Source: Phycisphaeraceae bacterium
GTDB lineage: Bacteria > Planctomycetota > Phycisphaerae > Phycisphaerales > UBA1924
Direction: 5' to 3'
Length of the DNA stretch: 64,000 nt
Assembly: GCA_026126305.1 (NCBI GenBank)
Contig: JAHCJI010000002.1
Location: 124,001 to 188,000, forward strand
Every line of letters begins with the position of its first letter. Within the stretch, counting starts at the first letter, position 1. This document shows positions 29,561 to 39,015 of the stretch, piece by piece. The notes beneath the pieces were generated by a model. The model saw nothing but the letters and a program-made list of their open reading frames with translations, did no database searches and was not told the origin of the DNA. A program made the translations under genes and the position numbers.

Positions 29561-30583
29561 TCAATCCTCGGGCACCTGGTCGCTGGTGACGATCTGGCGG
29601 AAGGTGGTGCGCAGCTTGTTGGTGATGGGGCCCTCGCCCGCGGCGCCGCCGGCCGCGGATTGGCCGATCGGGTGGGTCGCGGTGACGCCGCCCTTGCCGT
29701 CGTGCTCGAGCACCTCGCGGACGGCGATGATCTCCGCGGCGCTGCCGGTCATGAAGGCCTCGTCGGCGCTGTAGATGTCTTCCAGGGTGATGGGGGCGAT
29801 GTCGACCTCCACGCCGCACCGGGGGGCCAGGCGGTCGATGACAAAGCGGCGGGTGATGCCCGCCAGGCAGCCGTCCTCGACCGGGGGCGTGCGCAGCTTG
29901 CCGCCCTTGACGATGAAGATGTTGTCGCCCGAGCCCTCGGCGACCTTGCCCTGCGGGTTGAGCATGATGACTTCCAGGAGCTTGTCCTGCTCGCTGGTGA
30001 TGTTCAGGTCTCGCGTGAGGTGGATGGCCTCGCACTTGGCCAGGATGTTGTTGAGGTAGTTCAGGCTCTTGATGCGCGGGTCCAGGCTGGCCACGCCGAT
30101 GCGCGGGCGGTGGGCCACGACCACGCGCATGCCGCTCTCGTACATCGACTCGGGGTACAGGCGGATCTGGTCGGCGATGCAGATGATGCCGGCCCGGGGG
30201 CAGAGGTAGGGGTTCAGGCCCAGGGTGCCCTCGCCGCGGGTGACGATCAGGCGGATGTACCCGTTGACGATGCCGTTGGCCTCGATGCAGCGGCGCTGGA
30301 TGTCGATCATCTCTTCGCGGGAGATGCCGATGTCCAGGTAGATCTTCTCGGCGCTGGCCCACAGGCGGTCCATGTGCTGGCCGAGCATGAAGATCTTGCC
30401 CTGGTAGATGCGGATGCCCTCGAAGACCCCGTCGCCGTAGAGCAGCCCGTGGTCGAAGACGCTGACCATGGCCTTGGACTTGGGCAGCAACTGGCCGTTG
30501 ACGTAGACAAAGGGCCTGTCGCCTTCGGGCGTGCTGGGCGTGCCTGTGGCCGCGGGGCGCGGGGCGCTCTTCATCTGGGTCAT
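29561..30583 (-). CDS. ilvE: Branched-chain amino acid aminotransferase (class IV PLP)
   Basis: About 340 residues from the ATG 30581-30583, with GGAG 8 bases upstream. Fold type IV: VFDHGLLYGDGVFEGIRIY (42-60), then the PLP lysine at about 172 (RIKSLNYLNN), and GDNIFIVKGG and GITRRFVIDRL further on. It transfers amino groups between branched-chain amino acids and 2-oxoglutarate. A tail of about 45 residues rich in Gly/Ala (SAAGGAAGEG) extends the usual domain. D-amino acid transaminase is the main alternative; the motif pattern fits IlvE better. Confidence 0.87.
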   Translation of the reverse strand: MTQMKSAPRPAATGTPSTPEGDRPFVYVNGQLLPKSKAMVSVFDHGLLYGDGVFEGIRIYQGKIFMLGQHMDRLWASAEKIYLDIGISREEMIDIQRRCIEANGIVNGYIRLIVTRGEGTLGLNPYLCPRAGIICIADQIRLYPESMYESGMRVVVAHRPRIGVASLDPRIKSLNYLNNILAKCEAIHLTRDLNITSEQDKLLEVIMLNPQGKVAEGSGDNIFIVKGGKLRTPPVEDGCLAGITRRFVIDRLAPRCGVEVDIAPITLEDIYSADEAFMTGSAAEIIAVREVLEHDGKGGVTATHPIGQSAAGGAAGEGPITNKLRTTFRQIVTSDQVPED

Positions 30584-30786
30584 GCTCTTGTCTCCGTGAT
30601 CGGCCACGATGGGTGCGTCCTTGTCCGGTCGAATGTTCGGGCCATGCGGGGGATCGTGCGCTGCGGGCAGTCTAGCGGAGTTGGGTGGATGGGGGCGGGC
30701 CCCGGGAGAAAACCCGATCAGGACACGATCTATCCAGGCCATGCCATGCTAGGGGCCCGGGTGCGTCGATTCGCCCGCGGGAGGAT

Positions 30787-31545
30787 TCAGACCCTGGTCC
30801 TGCCCCGGAGGTTGCCAAGCCCGCCGTCGACCTCGAGGATCGTGCCGCTGACCCAGGACTGGGCGGGGGACAGGAGCCAGGCGATGGCGCTGGCGACATC
30901 CATCGGCTCGCCGAGCCGGCCCAGGGGATGCATCGCGATGGACGCCTTCATCGCCAGGTCGTTGTTGAGGATGGGCCCGCTCAGGGGCGTGCGCACCATG
31001 CCCGGCGCCACGGCGTTGACGCGGACGTTGTTGGGGGCGTACGTCGCCGCCGCCGATCGGGTCAGCCCGTTCACCGCCGCCTTGGCCGCCGCGATGGCCT
31101 CGTGGTTGGGCAGGCCCGCCCCGGCCGCCGCCGAGGACAGGAGCACGATGCTCCCGCCGTCCTTGCGCATGGCCTGGCTGGCCGAGCGCACGAGGTTGAA
31201 GGCCGTGACCAGGTTGGCGTCGATCGTGTGCCGGAGTTCCTCGGGGCTGGTCAGGTGGGCCGGCTTGAGCAGGATGGTGCCCGGCAGGTTGACGGCGCCA
31301 TCCAGGCGGCCGTGCTGCTCCAAGGTGGCCCGGACCGCGTTCTGGACGGCGTCGGCGTTGGTGGCCTCCAGCGCGTCGAGCGCATGGATCCCAAGTTCGC
31401 TGGCCAGGGCCCGGGCCTTGTCGGCATCCCGGCCGGCGATGCTGGCGTGCGCTCCGGCCTGGGACAGCAGGCGGGCCAGGGCGCTGCCGATGCCCCCCGT
31501 GCCGCCGATGATCAGGTACGCCCGTCCGGCGTGCTCGGCTGCCAT
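30787..31545 (-). CDS. SDR family oxidoreductase lacking the catalytic tyrosine
   Basis: 252 residues starting at ATG 31543-31545, two bases after the stop of the gene upstream, so they are coupled. The cofactor motif is GGTGGIG (14-20) and Ser138 is present in VLLSSAAAG. The usual YxxxK is replaced: Lys155 follows NHEAIAAAK, where the Tyr position is Ile151. Other SDRs with a HEAIAAAK motif exist, from memory, so this is a recognised variant class whose chemistry is unclear. It ends GTILEVDGGL, the standard SDR C-terminus. Confidence 0.88.
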   Translation of the reverse strand: MAAEHAGRAYLIIGGTGGIGSALARLLSQAGAHASIAGRDADKARALASELGIHALDALEATNADAVQNAVRATLEQHGRLDGAVNLPGTILLKPAHLTSPEELRHTIDANLVTAFNLVRSASQAMRKDGGSIVLLSSAAAGAGLPNHEAIAAAKAAVNGLTRSAAATYAPNNVRVNAVAPGMVRTPLSGPILNNDLAMKASIAMHPLGRLGEPMDVASAIAWLLSPAQSWVSGTILEVDGGLGNLRGRTRV

Positions 31546-31547
31546 GG

Positions 31548-33011
31548 TCAGACGGTCTCCAGAAGGGTTGGGTGGGTTGTCGTGGGCATCACGTCCTCGA
31601 GCAGGCGGCGGACCCCCAGTTCCCAGGCGACCGAAGCGTGCAGCGTGGGGTGCTGCCAACGGAAGCCCGCCTCTGCCAGGCGGGCGGGCTCGGCACGAGT
31701 GGAAGCCAGCAGGGCCTCGTCGGCCAGCTCGCCGCCCAGCAGCGCCCGGGCCGCTCCCGCGGGCAGGCCCAAGGCCGACGGCCGGCCGACCGCGTTGGCG
31801 ATGGCGCTGGAAACGTCGTTGTTGGTCGCGGCGTTGGGGGCACACACGTTCACCGGGCCCTCGAAATCGCCGCGTGAGAGCAGGAAGTGGATGGCCCCGA
31901 CGGCGTCGTCCAGCCCGATCCAGGGCCACCACTGGCGGCCCGTACCGATGGGGCCCGCAAGGCACAGCCGCGTGGGCAGAAGCATGGCACGCATGGCCCC
32001 GCCCGATGCCCCCAGCACCACGCCAAAGCGAAGGTGGATCGTCCGCACCCCCGCGGCCTGTGCGGGCCCGGTCTGCTGCTCCCACTGGTGGACCAGCGAG
32101 GCCAGGAAGCCGTCCCCGCGCTCGCTGGCCTCGGTCAGGGGTTCTTCGCCCCGGTTGCCGTAGGCATGGGCCCCGCTGGCGTTGAGCAGCACCCTGGGCC
32201 TGTCGGCGCTGGGCAGCGACGCGATGGCGCTGGCCAGCGTCGCCGTCGGGGCGAGCCGGCTGGCCAGCAGGGCCGCCTTGCGACGGGTCGTCCACCGGCC
32301 CGATGCGATGTTCGCCCCGCACAGGTTGACCACCGCGTCGACACCCGCCAGCGAGCCCGGGGAGATGTCGTGGGAGGCCGGGTTCCAGTACCGCTGCTCG
32401 ATGCCGTCGACGGGGTTCTGCTCGAGGGGCCCGCGAACCAGCCGGATGACCCGGTGCCCACCCGTGGACAGGAACGCCGCCAGGGCCGAGCCGATCATGC
32501 CCCGCGAGCCGGCGATGGCGATGGTCAACGGCGTTGGACACTGGGCGTGCCGCGCCAGGTCCAGCCCGGTGCGCTGGTGGCGGAACCAGAACAGGCGTTC
32601 CAGGTCTGAAGACAGTTTGCGGCCCAGCAACGCCGAGCCGATGGCCCCGCCCGGCGGGGCGTACTCGATGCTGTCGTCCAGTTCGCAGCGGCCATCGGGC
32701 AGGTCGATGAAGCGGTGCGTATGGGTCCAGGCGCCAAAAGGCCCGGCCAGTTGCCGGTCGCAGAACTGCCGGGGCGGGTCGTGGTCGAAGTGCTGGGCCA
32801 CCCAGGGCAGGCTCAGGGGCCCCAGGCCGATCATCAGCCGGGCGGTGGCCCCGTTGCCGATGCGCGGGTGGTCGGTGCCCGGCTTGCGTTCGGCCACGCG
32901 CACGCGTTGCCAGGGGGGCGTCAGGCGCTCGATGGCACCGGGCCGGGCGTGCCATTGGTACAGGGCACTGGCCGGGCAGGGGAGCGTGGTTCGGGCATGG
33001 AAGTGGGCCAT
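31548..33011 (-). CDS. SRPBCC domain fused to TIGR01777-type epimerase
   Basis: 487 residues. About residues 1-160 form a polyketide-cyclase-like SRPBCC domain (RTTLPCPASALYQWHARPGA, FDHDPPRQFCDRQLAGPFG). From residue 165 an NAD-binding epimerase domain begins, IAIAGSRGMIGSALAAFLS, with later motifs GRWTTRRKAALLASR and QWWPWIGLDDAVGA. It ends with the DUF1731 tail (GFRWQHPTLHASVAW). This fusion is known in several bacteria, but the reaction is not established. It is coupled to the SDR gene by a TGACCATG junction. Confidence 0.88.
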   Translation of the reverse strand: MAHFHARTTLPCPASALYQWHARPGAIERLTPPWQRVRVAERKPGTDHPRIGNGATARLMIGLGPLSLPWVAQHFDHDPPRQFCDRQLAGPFGAWTHTHRFIDLPDGRCELDDSIEYAPPGGAIGSALLGRKLSSDLERLFWFRHQRTGLDLARHAQCPTPLTIAIAGSRGMIGSALAAFLSTGGHRVIRLVRGPLEQNPVDGIEQRYWNPASHDISPGSLAGVDAVVNLCGANIASGRWTTRRKAALLASRLAPTATLASAIASLPSADRPRVLLNASGAHAYGNRGEEPLTEASERGDGFLASLVHQWEQQTGPAQAAGVRTIHLRFGVVLGASGGAMRAMLLPTRLCLAGPIGTGRQWWPWIGLDDAVGAIHFLLSRGDFEGPVNVCAPNAATNNDVSSAIANAVGRPSALGLPAGAARALLGGELADEALLASTRAEPARLAEAGFRWQHPTLHASVAWELGVRRLLEDVMPTTTHPTLLETV

Positions 33012-33082
33012 GGCCGCATCGTCGCAGGCTTTCGGGCCAAAAGCCAGCGATCGAGCGTGCGTTTGGGAGAGTAGAGTGTTCC

Positions 33083-33739
33083 ATGAAGAACAGCCCGACC
33101 CGAGCGGTGGAGGTCCCCGACGGGGGTATCGGTGCCTTGCCCCTTGGCGCGATCTTGTCGGCGCTGGCCGCCAAGAGCCCCGCGCCCGGGGGCGGCGCGG
33201 TGGCCGGCGTCGCCGGGGCGCTCTCGGCTTCGCTGGCGGGCATGGTCCTGGCCTATAGCAAGGGCAAGAAGGACCTGGCCCCGCACGCCCAGGCCCACGA
33301 GAATCTGGCGGCCCACTGCGCGAAGGCCAGTTGCCGGCTGCTCGAACTGGCCGACGCCGACGCGGAGGCCTATTCGCTGCTCAATGCGCTCCAGCGTCTG
33401 CCCGAGGACGACCCCCGTCGCACCACCGACCTGCCCAATGCCGCACGGCGGTGCGTCGACGTGCCGCTGGAGGTGCAGGGCGTGTGCCTGGGCCTGCTCG
33501 AAGCATTTGAGGCTCTGGCCCCGATTGCCAACAAGTGGCTGCTCAGCGACCTGAAGATCGCCGCCATCCTGGCCGAGGCCGCCGTGCGGGCCAGCGATTG
33601 CAACGCCGAGGCCAACGCCTCCACGCTGGGCGCGGCCGTCTCGCGCGAGGCCGAGCGTGAGGCCCAGGCCAAGAGCCTGGAAGCCTGCGAGCGGGCGGGG
33701 GCGCTGCTGCACGCCGTGGTGGCCAAGATCGACGCTTAG
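33083..33739 (+). CDS. Cyclodeaminase/cyclohydrolase family protein
   Basis: 218 residues, all helical. It matches the formiminotransferase-cyclodeaminase C-domain or FchA type: SPAPGGGAVAGVAGALSASL (39-58), MVLAYSKGKKDL, and ANKWLLSDLKIAAILAEAAV. FchA converts methenyl- to formyl-tetrahydrofolate; the free-standing cyclodeaminase removes ammonia from formimino-THF. Which reaction this protein performs cannot be told from sequence. Its stop overlaps the stop of the convergent coiled-coil gene. Confidence 0.85.
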   Translation: MKNSPTRAVEVPDGGIGALPLGAILSALAAKSPAPGGGAVAGVAGALSASLAGMVLAYSKGKKDLAPHAQAHENLAAHCAKASCRLLELADADAEAYSLLNALQRLPEDDPRRTTDLPNAARRCVDVPLEVQGVCLGLLEAFEALAPIANKWLLSDLKIAAILAEAAVRASDCNAEANASTLGAAVSREAEREAQAKSLEACERAGALLHAVVAKIDA

Positions 33740-35919
33740 CCGGGCTTTTTCTTCTCCGTCGTCTTCTTGGCGACTTTCTTAGCAACCTTCTTTGCGGTCG
33801 CGGCCGGCGTGGGCTCGGGCGCTGCTTGGTTCTTTGCCGGCGTGGCCTCGGCCTTGGGCTTGGCCTCGGCCTTGGGCTTGGCCTCGGCCTGGGTCGCGGG
33901 CTTTTTTGCCAGCGGCTTCGGGGCTGTTCGCTCGGCCAGGTCCTGCATCAGCGTGGCCAGGCGGTTGAGCTGCTCGACGCTGCTGGGCGAGGCCGGCTTG
34001 CTGATGGCCGCCCGCGTCTCCTTCTCGACCTTGCGGGCGGCCTCGATGTCTTCGCGCAACGCCAGCCTGGCCCGCTCGGCCCGCTGGGCCTCGGCGTTCA
34101 GGGCGCTGAGGCTTTCCTTCAGTTCGCCCTTGAGCCGCGTCTCGAGTGTCTTCCACGCCTGGTCGAGCGCCTGGCGGGCCTGGATGGCCTTGGCGTCGAG
34201 CTTCTCGGCTTCCAGTTTCGCCTTGTGGATGGCCTTCTCGGCAGCCTTGTCGGCCGACGCGTTCGCCTTGGTCTCGGCCCGCTGCTCGGCCAGATCCACC
34301 AGTTCGGCGATCTCGGCCCGCTTGGCCTCGCTCTGCTCGATGGCCAGCGCCAACGCCTCGCGCGCCAGGGTGGACTTGGCCTCGAGCGCGTCGGCCTCGA
34401 TCCGTACCCGGCCCGTGGCCTTCTCGGCCGCCGCCGTGGTCTTGGCCTCGATCTCCTGCTGCACGTTGCCGATGGCATCGGCCAGTTCCGCACGCCGGGC
34501 CGCCGCCTCCTGGGCCGCGGCCTTGAGGGCCTCCACGTGCCGCTGGGCCTCGGCGGCGGGGGCACGCATGGCCTCGTCCAGTTCGGCCCGCCGCTGGGCC
34601 AGTTGGCCCTCGGCCTGGTCGCACAGCTTCGTGGCCAGCGAGATGGAGTGCTGGAGCCCGTCGCGCTGCTCCACCAGCCGGTCGAGCCACAGGGCGGCGC
34701 TCTCGATCGACTCGCCCAAGGCCTTTCGGCTCTCCTCGGCCTGTCGGCGGGCCCGCTCGCCCGTAGCGGCCGCCTCGTCCATGCGTTCGATCGCTTCGGC
34801 GGCCCGGTCGGCGATGGCGGCCAGGGTGTCCTCGGCGGGCTTTGCCTGCCCGGCCCCGGTGGCTTCCAGCAACGCCTCGGCCCGCTCGCAGAGCTTCTCG
34901 ATCTCTTCCAGCCCCAGATCGAACACGCCCCGAGCGGTGGCCTCGGCAGTGCTGGCCCGCTCGTGGGCGGCTTCGGCCGCGGCGCTGGCCTCTTCCAGTT
35001 TGGGCGTGATGGCCGAATCGATCCGCTGGGCCAGGGCGTCGGCCCGCTCGTTGGCGCTCTGGCTGCGTTCTTCGATCACCTGTCCCAGCCGCTGCTCGGC
35101 GGCGTCCACCAGCTCGTCCACGCGGGCGCTCAGGCGCGACACCCGCTCAGCCAGGGCCTTCTCGGCGGCTGCCCGCTCGGCCAGGATCCCCTCGACGGTT
35201 TCACCCCGTGCCACTTCGATCGCGTGGGTGGCCGCCTGATGGTCCTCGGCCAGCGCGTCCTGGGCTTTGGTGCGCTGGTTGCCGAGCGATTCGACCGCGC
35301 TGGCGGCATCGGCCTTGACCTGCGTAGCGGCCTTCTCCAACGCCTCGCTGGCCTTGGCCCGGGTCTCGGCCAGGTCGGCCCGGCCCCGGTCGACGAACTC
35401 GGTCAGCGTGACCCCGCGGTCGTCCAGCTCGTCGGCCCGCTTCTGGGCGATGGCCTCGATGCGCGTCACGGCCTCGTCGGCGGCCGCGCTTGAGGCCTCG
35501 AAGATCCGGTGCCGGGCCCGGTCGTCCATCTCGCGGATGCGTTGCTCGGCGGTCGTTGCCCGCTCGGCGGCCACCTCGGCCCGCTTGGCGGCGGCCTCGA
35601 CGGCTTCCAGCTTGCTGGTCAGTTGGGCCACCAGGTCGCCCGCCCTGGCCAGCTTCTTGTCCACCGCCGGCAGCACCTCGCCGATGGCCCGCAGGCTCTT
35701 GCTGGCCTCCACGGCCGTCCGCCGCAGGTGCTCGCCCTCGCTGGTTGCCGCTGCCAGCAGCTTTCGCAGGGCCTGGGCGTAGTCCTCGAAGGCCACGCGA
35801 TCGACCACCCGTGGCGAGACGAAGACCTCCTCGGCCGTCCGCACGCGGGGGAAGGCCCCGTCGGCTCGGGTGTCGGTGGCTTCGGTCAGGGGTCCGCCGG
35901 CCGATCGTGCGGTGGTCAT
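33736..35919 (-). CDS. Long coiled-coil protein with Lys/Ala/Pro-rich tail
   Basis: 727 residues from ATG 35917-35919 with GGAG upstream. After about 60 residues (RTAEEVFVSPRVVDRVAFED) almost the whole protein is an Ala/Glu/Arg/Lys coiled coil (for example AEKALAERVSRLSARVDEL). The last 55 residues become repeats of AKPKAEAKPK then KKVAKKVAKKTTEKKKPG, like a histone H1 tail. No signal or membrane segment. It may be a cytoskeletal or DNA-organising protein; I recognise no named family. It lies convergent to the cyclodeaminase gene. Confidence 0.75.
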   Translation of the reverse strand: MTTARSAGGPLTEATDTRADGAFPRVRTAEEVFVSPRVVDRVAFEDYAQALRKLLAAATSEGEHLRRTAVEASKSLRAIGEVLPAVDKKLARAGDLVAQLTSKLEAVEAAAKRAEVAAERATTAEQRIREMDDRARHRIFEASSAAADEAVTRIEAIAQKRADELDDRGVTLTEFVDRGRADLAETRAKASEALEKAATQVKADAASAVESLGNQRTKAQDALAEDHQAATHAIEVARGETVEGILAERAAAEKALAERVSRLSARVDELVDAAEQRLGQVIEERSQSANERADALAQRIDSAITPKLEEASAAAEAAHERASTAEATARGVFDLGLEEIEKLCERAEALLEATGAGQAKPAEDTLAAIADRAAEAIERMDEAAATGERARRQAEESRKALGESIESAALWLDRLVEQRDGLQHSISLATKLCDQAEGQLAQRRAELDEAMRAPAAEAQRHVEALKAAAQEAAARRAELADAIGNVQQEIEAKTTAAAEKATGRVRIEADALEAKSTLAREALALAIEQSEAKRAEIAELVDLAEQRAETKANASADKAAEKAIHKAKLEAEKLDAKAIQARQALDQAWKTLETRLKGELKESLSALNAEAQRAERARLALREDIEAARKVEKETRAAISKPASPSSVEQLNRLATLMQDLAERTAPKPLAKKPATQAEAKPKAEAKPKAEATPAKNQAAPEPTPAATAKKVAKKVAKKTTEKKKPG

Positions 35920-36047
35920 GGGCTTCTCCAGTGGTCCACGGGGCCATCGGCAAGCCGCCCCCGCGGCCTGCACTTGCGAGCGGTCATGGTATCCATGCGT
36001 TCGGGGCCATCGGGAGTTCCTCAACAATGACCAAAGGAGACTCCGCC

Positions 36048-36155
36048 TTAGCACGCCCGTGCCACCGACCTTCGTCCTTGGAGTTCGATGTCTTACGCCC
36101 GGTTGGAACCGAAGACACCGATCTCGGAAGACCGAGTTCGGTGGCACGGGCTAAG
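36048..36155. repeat. Palindromic element with nested hairpins (REP/MITE-like)
   Basis: About 108 bases bounded by TTAGC...CCCGTGCCACCGA on the left and TCGGTGGCACGGGCTAA on the right. Inside are two small hairpins, CGGTT-GG-AACCG (36100-36111) and CTCGG-AAGA-CCGAG (36123-36136), so the whole can fold like a cloverleaf. The right arm forms the stop codon of the DNA ligase gene. Its shape suggests a non-autonomous repeat present elsewhere in the genome; no second copy is in the window. Confidence 0.75.
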
Positions 36156-37779
36156 CATTTGGGTGAAGGCCACATCCCTCCACAGCCATCCTCCGCAGCG
36201 CCGCCAACCCGTCCGCCTCTCCCGCCTGCTTGTCCAGCCGCCACTTCAAGATCCTGGGAAAGCGCACCGCCAGCCCGCTCTTGTGCCTGGTCGAGGGGTG
36301 GACGCCCTCGAAGCCGATCTCGAAGACCTGTTCGGGCCGAACCTCGCGCACGGGCCCGGCCCTTCGCAGCGTGTTGGCCCGGATCCACGCGTCGGCCCGC
36401 TCGATCTCTTGCTGGGTCAGGCCGCTGTAGGCCTTGGCGAAGTTCACCAGCGTCCCATCGTGCCACAGGGCGAAGGTGTAGTCGGTGTACAACCCCGCCC
36501 GCTTGCCCGTGCCGAGCTGGGCCATCACGAGCACCGCGTCCAGGCTCATGGGCCCGATCTTCCACTTCCACCAGCCCGTGCCATCGCCCGGCTTCGTGCG
36601 GCCGATGCCGTAGGCGCCGTCCAGGTGCTTGAGCATCAGCCCTTCCACGCGCCATTTACGGCTGGTCTCGCGCAACCGGGCGAGCCCCTCCCACGCGGGC
36701 TCGCCCACAGGCGTCGTCGCGGCGATGGTGGGGGCGGGCAGGTCGAGGCTTTCTAATATCGCTCGCCGCCTCCGCAGGGGCAGCCCCCGCAGGTCCATGC
36801 CATCAACCCGAAGCACGTCGAAGGCCCGCAGCACGATGCGGCGCGGGTCGAACAGCGGCAACTGCCCGGCCGTCCTCGCGGTGCGGTTCAGGCGGGTTTG
36901 TAAGAACGAAAACGGCGCGGGCCCCTCGCCCTCCCAGCCCAGCACCTCGCCGTCGAGCACCAGGCCGGGGGGCAGCCCCCGCGCGGCGGCCACGATCTCG
37001 GGGAACTGGCCGCTGATGTCCTCCTCGCCGCGAGACCACAGCAGGGGCGGGCCGTGCTGGGGCACGATCAACTGCGCGCGGATGCCGTCGTACTTCCACT
37101 CGGCCAGCCACCGGTCGCGATCGCCCAGCACGCCGCCCGGCGGGTCGTCCAGTTGGTGCGCCAGATAGAACGGCAATGGCCTGGCAACGTCCTCGCCGGC
37201 GCCCTTGGATATAACATTGCGATACCACCCGGCCGTCGTGTCCATCCGCCCGCTCAGGCGCACCGCGACGATCGCCGGCTCCAGCCCGTGCGCCATCGCG
37301 ATGGCACGGACGACCATCTTCTTGTGAACGCCCACGCGCAGCGCGCCGCGGATGAGCTTGTGGTAGACGTACCGCTGCCGGGTGTCCATGGCGCGCCAGG
37401 CATCCGTGATGATCGCCCGCCGCGCGGCGTCGTCGCTGGTTGCCAGGGGCACGATCGAGGCCTCGTAGACTTGCGTGAGCGACGCGTCGGTGCCCTTGCC
37501 CGGGTCGGGCAGCAGCAGCGCGATCGTCTCGCTCAGGTCGCCCACCTGCGCATGGCAGGCGTCCACGAGCCAGGCGGGCAGGCCGGTGGTTTCGAGCGTC
37601 AAGCCGACCAGCAGCCTCGTGTGTACGGTGCGCCGCACGCGCTGGCCGCTGAGGAAGTACGCCGCGATGGCCGCGTCGCTCGGGCTCGCGGCGCGAAAGT
37701 AAGAGGCCATCGCCGACAGTTTCTCGCCCGTGGCGGTGGTCGCGTCCAGGGCGTCGTACAACCCGGTGAAGGCGCGCAC
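36151..37779 (-). CDS. ATP-dependent DNA ligase
   Basis: 542 residues from a GTG at 37777-37779, placed directly after the stop of the exonuclease gene. An N-terminal helical domain precedes the adenylation domain. The nucleotidyl lysine is Lys229 in EWKYDGIRAQL, followed by GLVLDGEVLGWEGEGPAPFS (motif III), RVEGLMLKHLDGAYG and WWKWKIGPMSLDAVLV. The C-terminal OB fold ends with KSGLAVRFPRILKWRLDKQA. It seals nicks using ATP and probably acts in repair with the linked exonuclease. Confidence 0.96.
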   Translation of the reverse strand: MRAFTGLYDALDATTATGEKLSAMASYFRAASPSDAAIAAYFLSGQRVRRTVHTRLLVGLTLETTGLPAWLVDACHAQVGDLSETIALLLPDPGKGTDASLTQVYEASIVPLATSDDAARRAIITDAWRAMDTRQRYVYHKLIRGALRVGVHKKMVVRAIAMAHGLEPAIVAVRLSGRMDTTAGWYRNVISKGAGEDVARPLPFYLAHQLDDPPGGVLGDRDRWLAEWKYDGIRAQLIVPQHGPPLLWSRGEEDISGQFPEIVAAARGLPPGLVLDGEVLGWEGEGPAPFSFLQTRLNRTARTAGQLPLFDPRRIVLRAFDVLRVDGMDLRGLPLRRRRAILESLDLPAPTIAATTPVGEPAWEGLARLRETSRKWRVEGLMLKHLDGAYGIGRTKPGDGTGWWKWKIGPMSLDAVLVMAQLGTGKRAGLYTDYTFALWHDGTLVNFAKAYSGLTQQEIERADAWIRANTLRRAGPVREVRPEQVFEIGFEGVHPSTRHKSGLAVRFPRILKWRLDKQAGEADGLAALRRMAVEGCGLHPNA

Positions 37780-38883
37780 CTACTCGCCCTCGCTTGCTTC
37801 AACATCCGCCGCCACTTCCTGGGCCTCGCCACGATACCGCGTGGGCACGGTGAAGGTTTCCAGCCCGCGCGTCTCGCGCAGGTACTTGGCCAGCGGCTCG
37901 CTGGCCCCGTGCGTCACGCCCACGGCCTTGGCCCCGCTGGCCTCGACGATACCTAATAAGCCCGGCCAGTCGGCGTGGTCGCTGATGACGCAGCCATGGT
38001 CGAACGAGCGCCAGCGCCGCCGCCCGCGCACGAGCATGAACCCGCTGGCCATGCTCGTGCGCGAGTCGCCCAGCCCGCGCAGCCACGCCGTGCCCAATAT
38101 GCCCGGGGGCGCGACGACGAGCCCCACGCCGCGCAGGCCCTTGCGGGCCTTCTGGGTGGTGTGCACGGTCTCGGGCAGGGCGACGCCCTCGTTCTTATAT
38201 TCGGGGATCAGCTTCTCCACCGCGCCATGCACGCCGATGGGCCCGATCGTTGGATCCAGCCCCGCCAGCACGCGCTGGGCCTTGCCGAGGCCATAGGCCA
38301 GCACGATGCTGGTGCGGCCCGCTGCCGCGTTGGCCCGCCACCACTGGTTGAGCCCGGCAAACTCCTCGCGTGGGTCGGGCCAGCGATAGATCGGCAGGCC
38401 GAAGGTGCTCTCGACCAGCAGCACGTCGCAGCGGACCGGCTCGAAGCGGGCGCAGGTGGGGTTGGGGTCGGTTTCGCGTGCGGTGAAGTTACAATCGCCG
38501 GTGACCACCCACGTGCGTTCGTCGGCGGGGAACCTGCTCTCGAGCACGCGCAGGCGCACCTGGGCCGAGCCCAGCACGTGCCCGGCGGGGAAGAAGGTGA
38601 TTTCCACCGCCCCGCCCCGGCCCTCGACCCGAAGTGGCTGGCCGTACGGCACGCCCTCGACCACGGCGTCCTTGCCCATGCGAGCCCGCAGCACGCCCGC
38701 CCCCGGCTGGGCGCACAGGTACCGCTGGCTGCCGCGATAGGCGTGGTCGGCGTGGGCGTGGGTGATGATGGCCAGGTGCGCCGGCCGCCATGGGTCGATC
38801 ATCGCCAGCGGCTCGCCCCCGCCGACATCCACCGCCAGCCCGCCGGGGGCGGCACAAACCAAAGGTGGCAAGGCGGTGGCCAT
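37780..38883 (-). CDS. Ligase-associated DNA exonuclease (metallo-beta-lactamase fold)
   Basis: 367 residues from ATG 38881-38883. The metallo-beta-lactamase motif is THAHADHAYRG (41-51), followed by FFPAGHVLGSAQVRL, VVTGDCNFTARET and DVLLVESTFGLPIY, and near the end CVISDHADWPGLL. These match the mRNA-3'-processing-like exonuclease that accompanies LigC/LigB-type ligases. It is directly followed by the ATP ligase gene, forming a two-gene repair unit; the Lhr-like helicase often found with them is not in the window. Confidence 0.92.
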   Translation of the reverse strand: MATALPPLVCAAPGGLAVDVGGGEPLAMIDPWRPAHLAIITHAHADHAYRGSQRYLCAQPGAGVLRARMGKDAVVEGVPYGQPLRVEGRGGAVEITFFPAGHVLGSAQVRLRVLESRFPADERTWVVTGDCNFTARETDPNPTCARFEPVRCDVLLVESTFGLPIYRWPDPREEFAGLNQWWRANAAAGRTSIVLAYGLGKAQRVLAGLDPTIGPIGVHGAVEKLIPEYKNEGVALPETVHTTQKARKGLRGVGLVVAPPGILGTAWLRGLGDSRTSMASGFMLVRGRRRWRSFDHGCVISDHADWPGLLGIVEASGAKAVGVTHGASEPLAKYLRETRGLETFTVPTRYRGEAQEVAADVEASEGE

Positions 38884-39015
38884 CGACGACTCTATCGGTG
38901 CCCGACCGGTGCCGGGGACGCTCCGCGGGGCGTTCCATGGCCACCGCGGCCGCGGGCGAACGCGGCCAACCATGCTGCAAGGCCCGTTTGCGGCGGCCCC
39001 GCGCCGCCGGGCCGC

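Noticed and set aside
33740..33760. T-rich run near the coiled-coil gene end as a terminator
   Set aside because: It encodes the Lys-rich tail (KKKPG) on the minus strand and has no stem.
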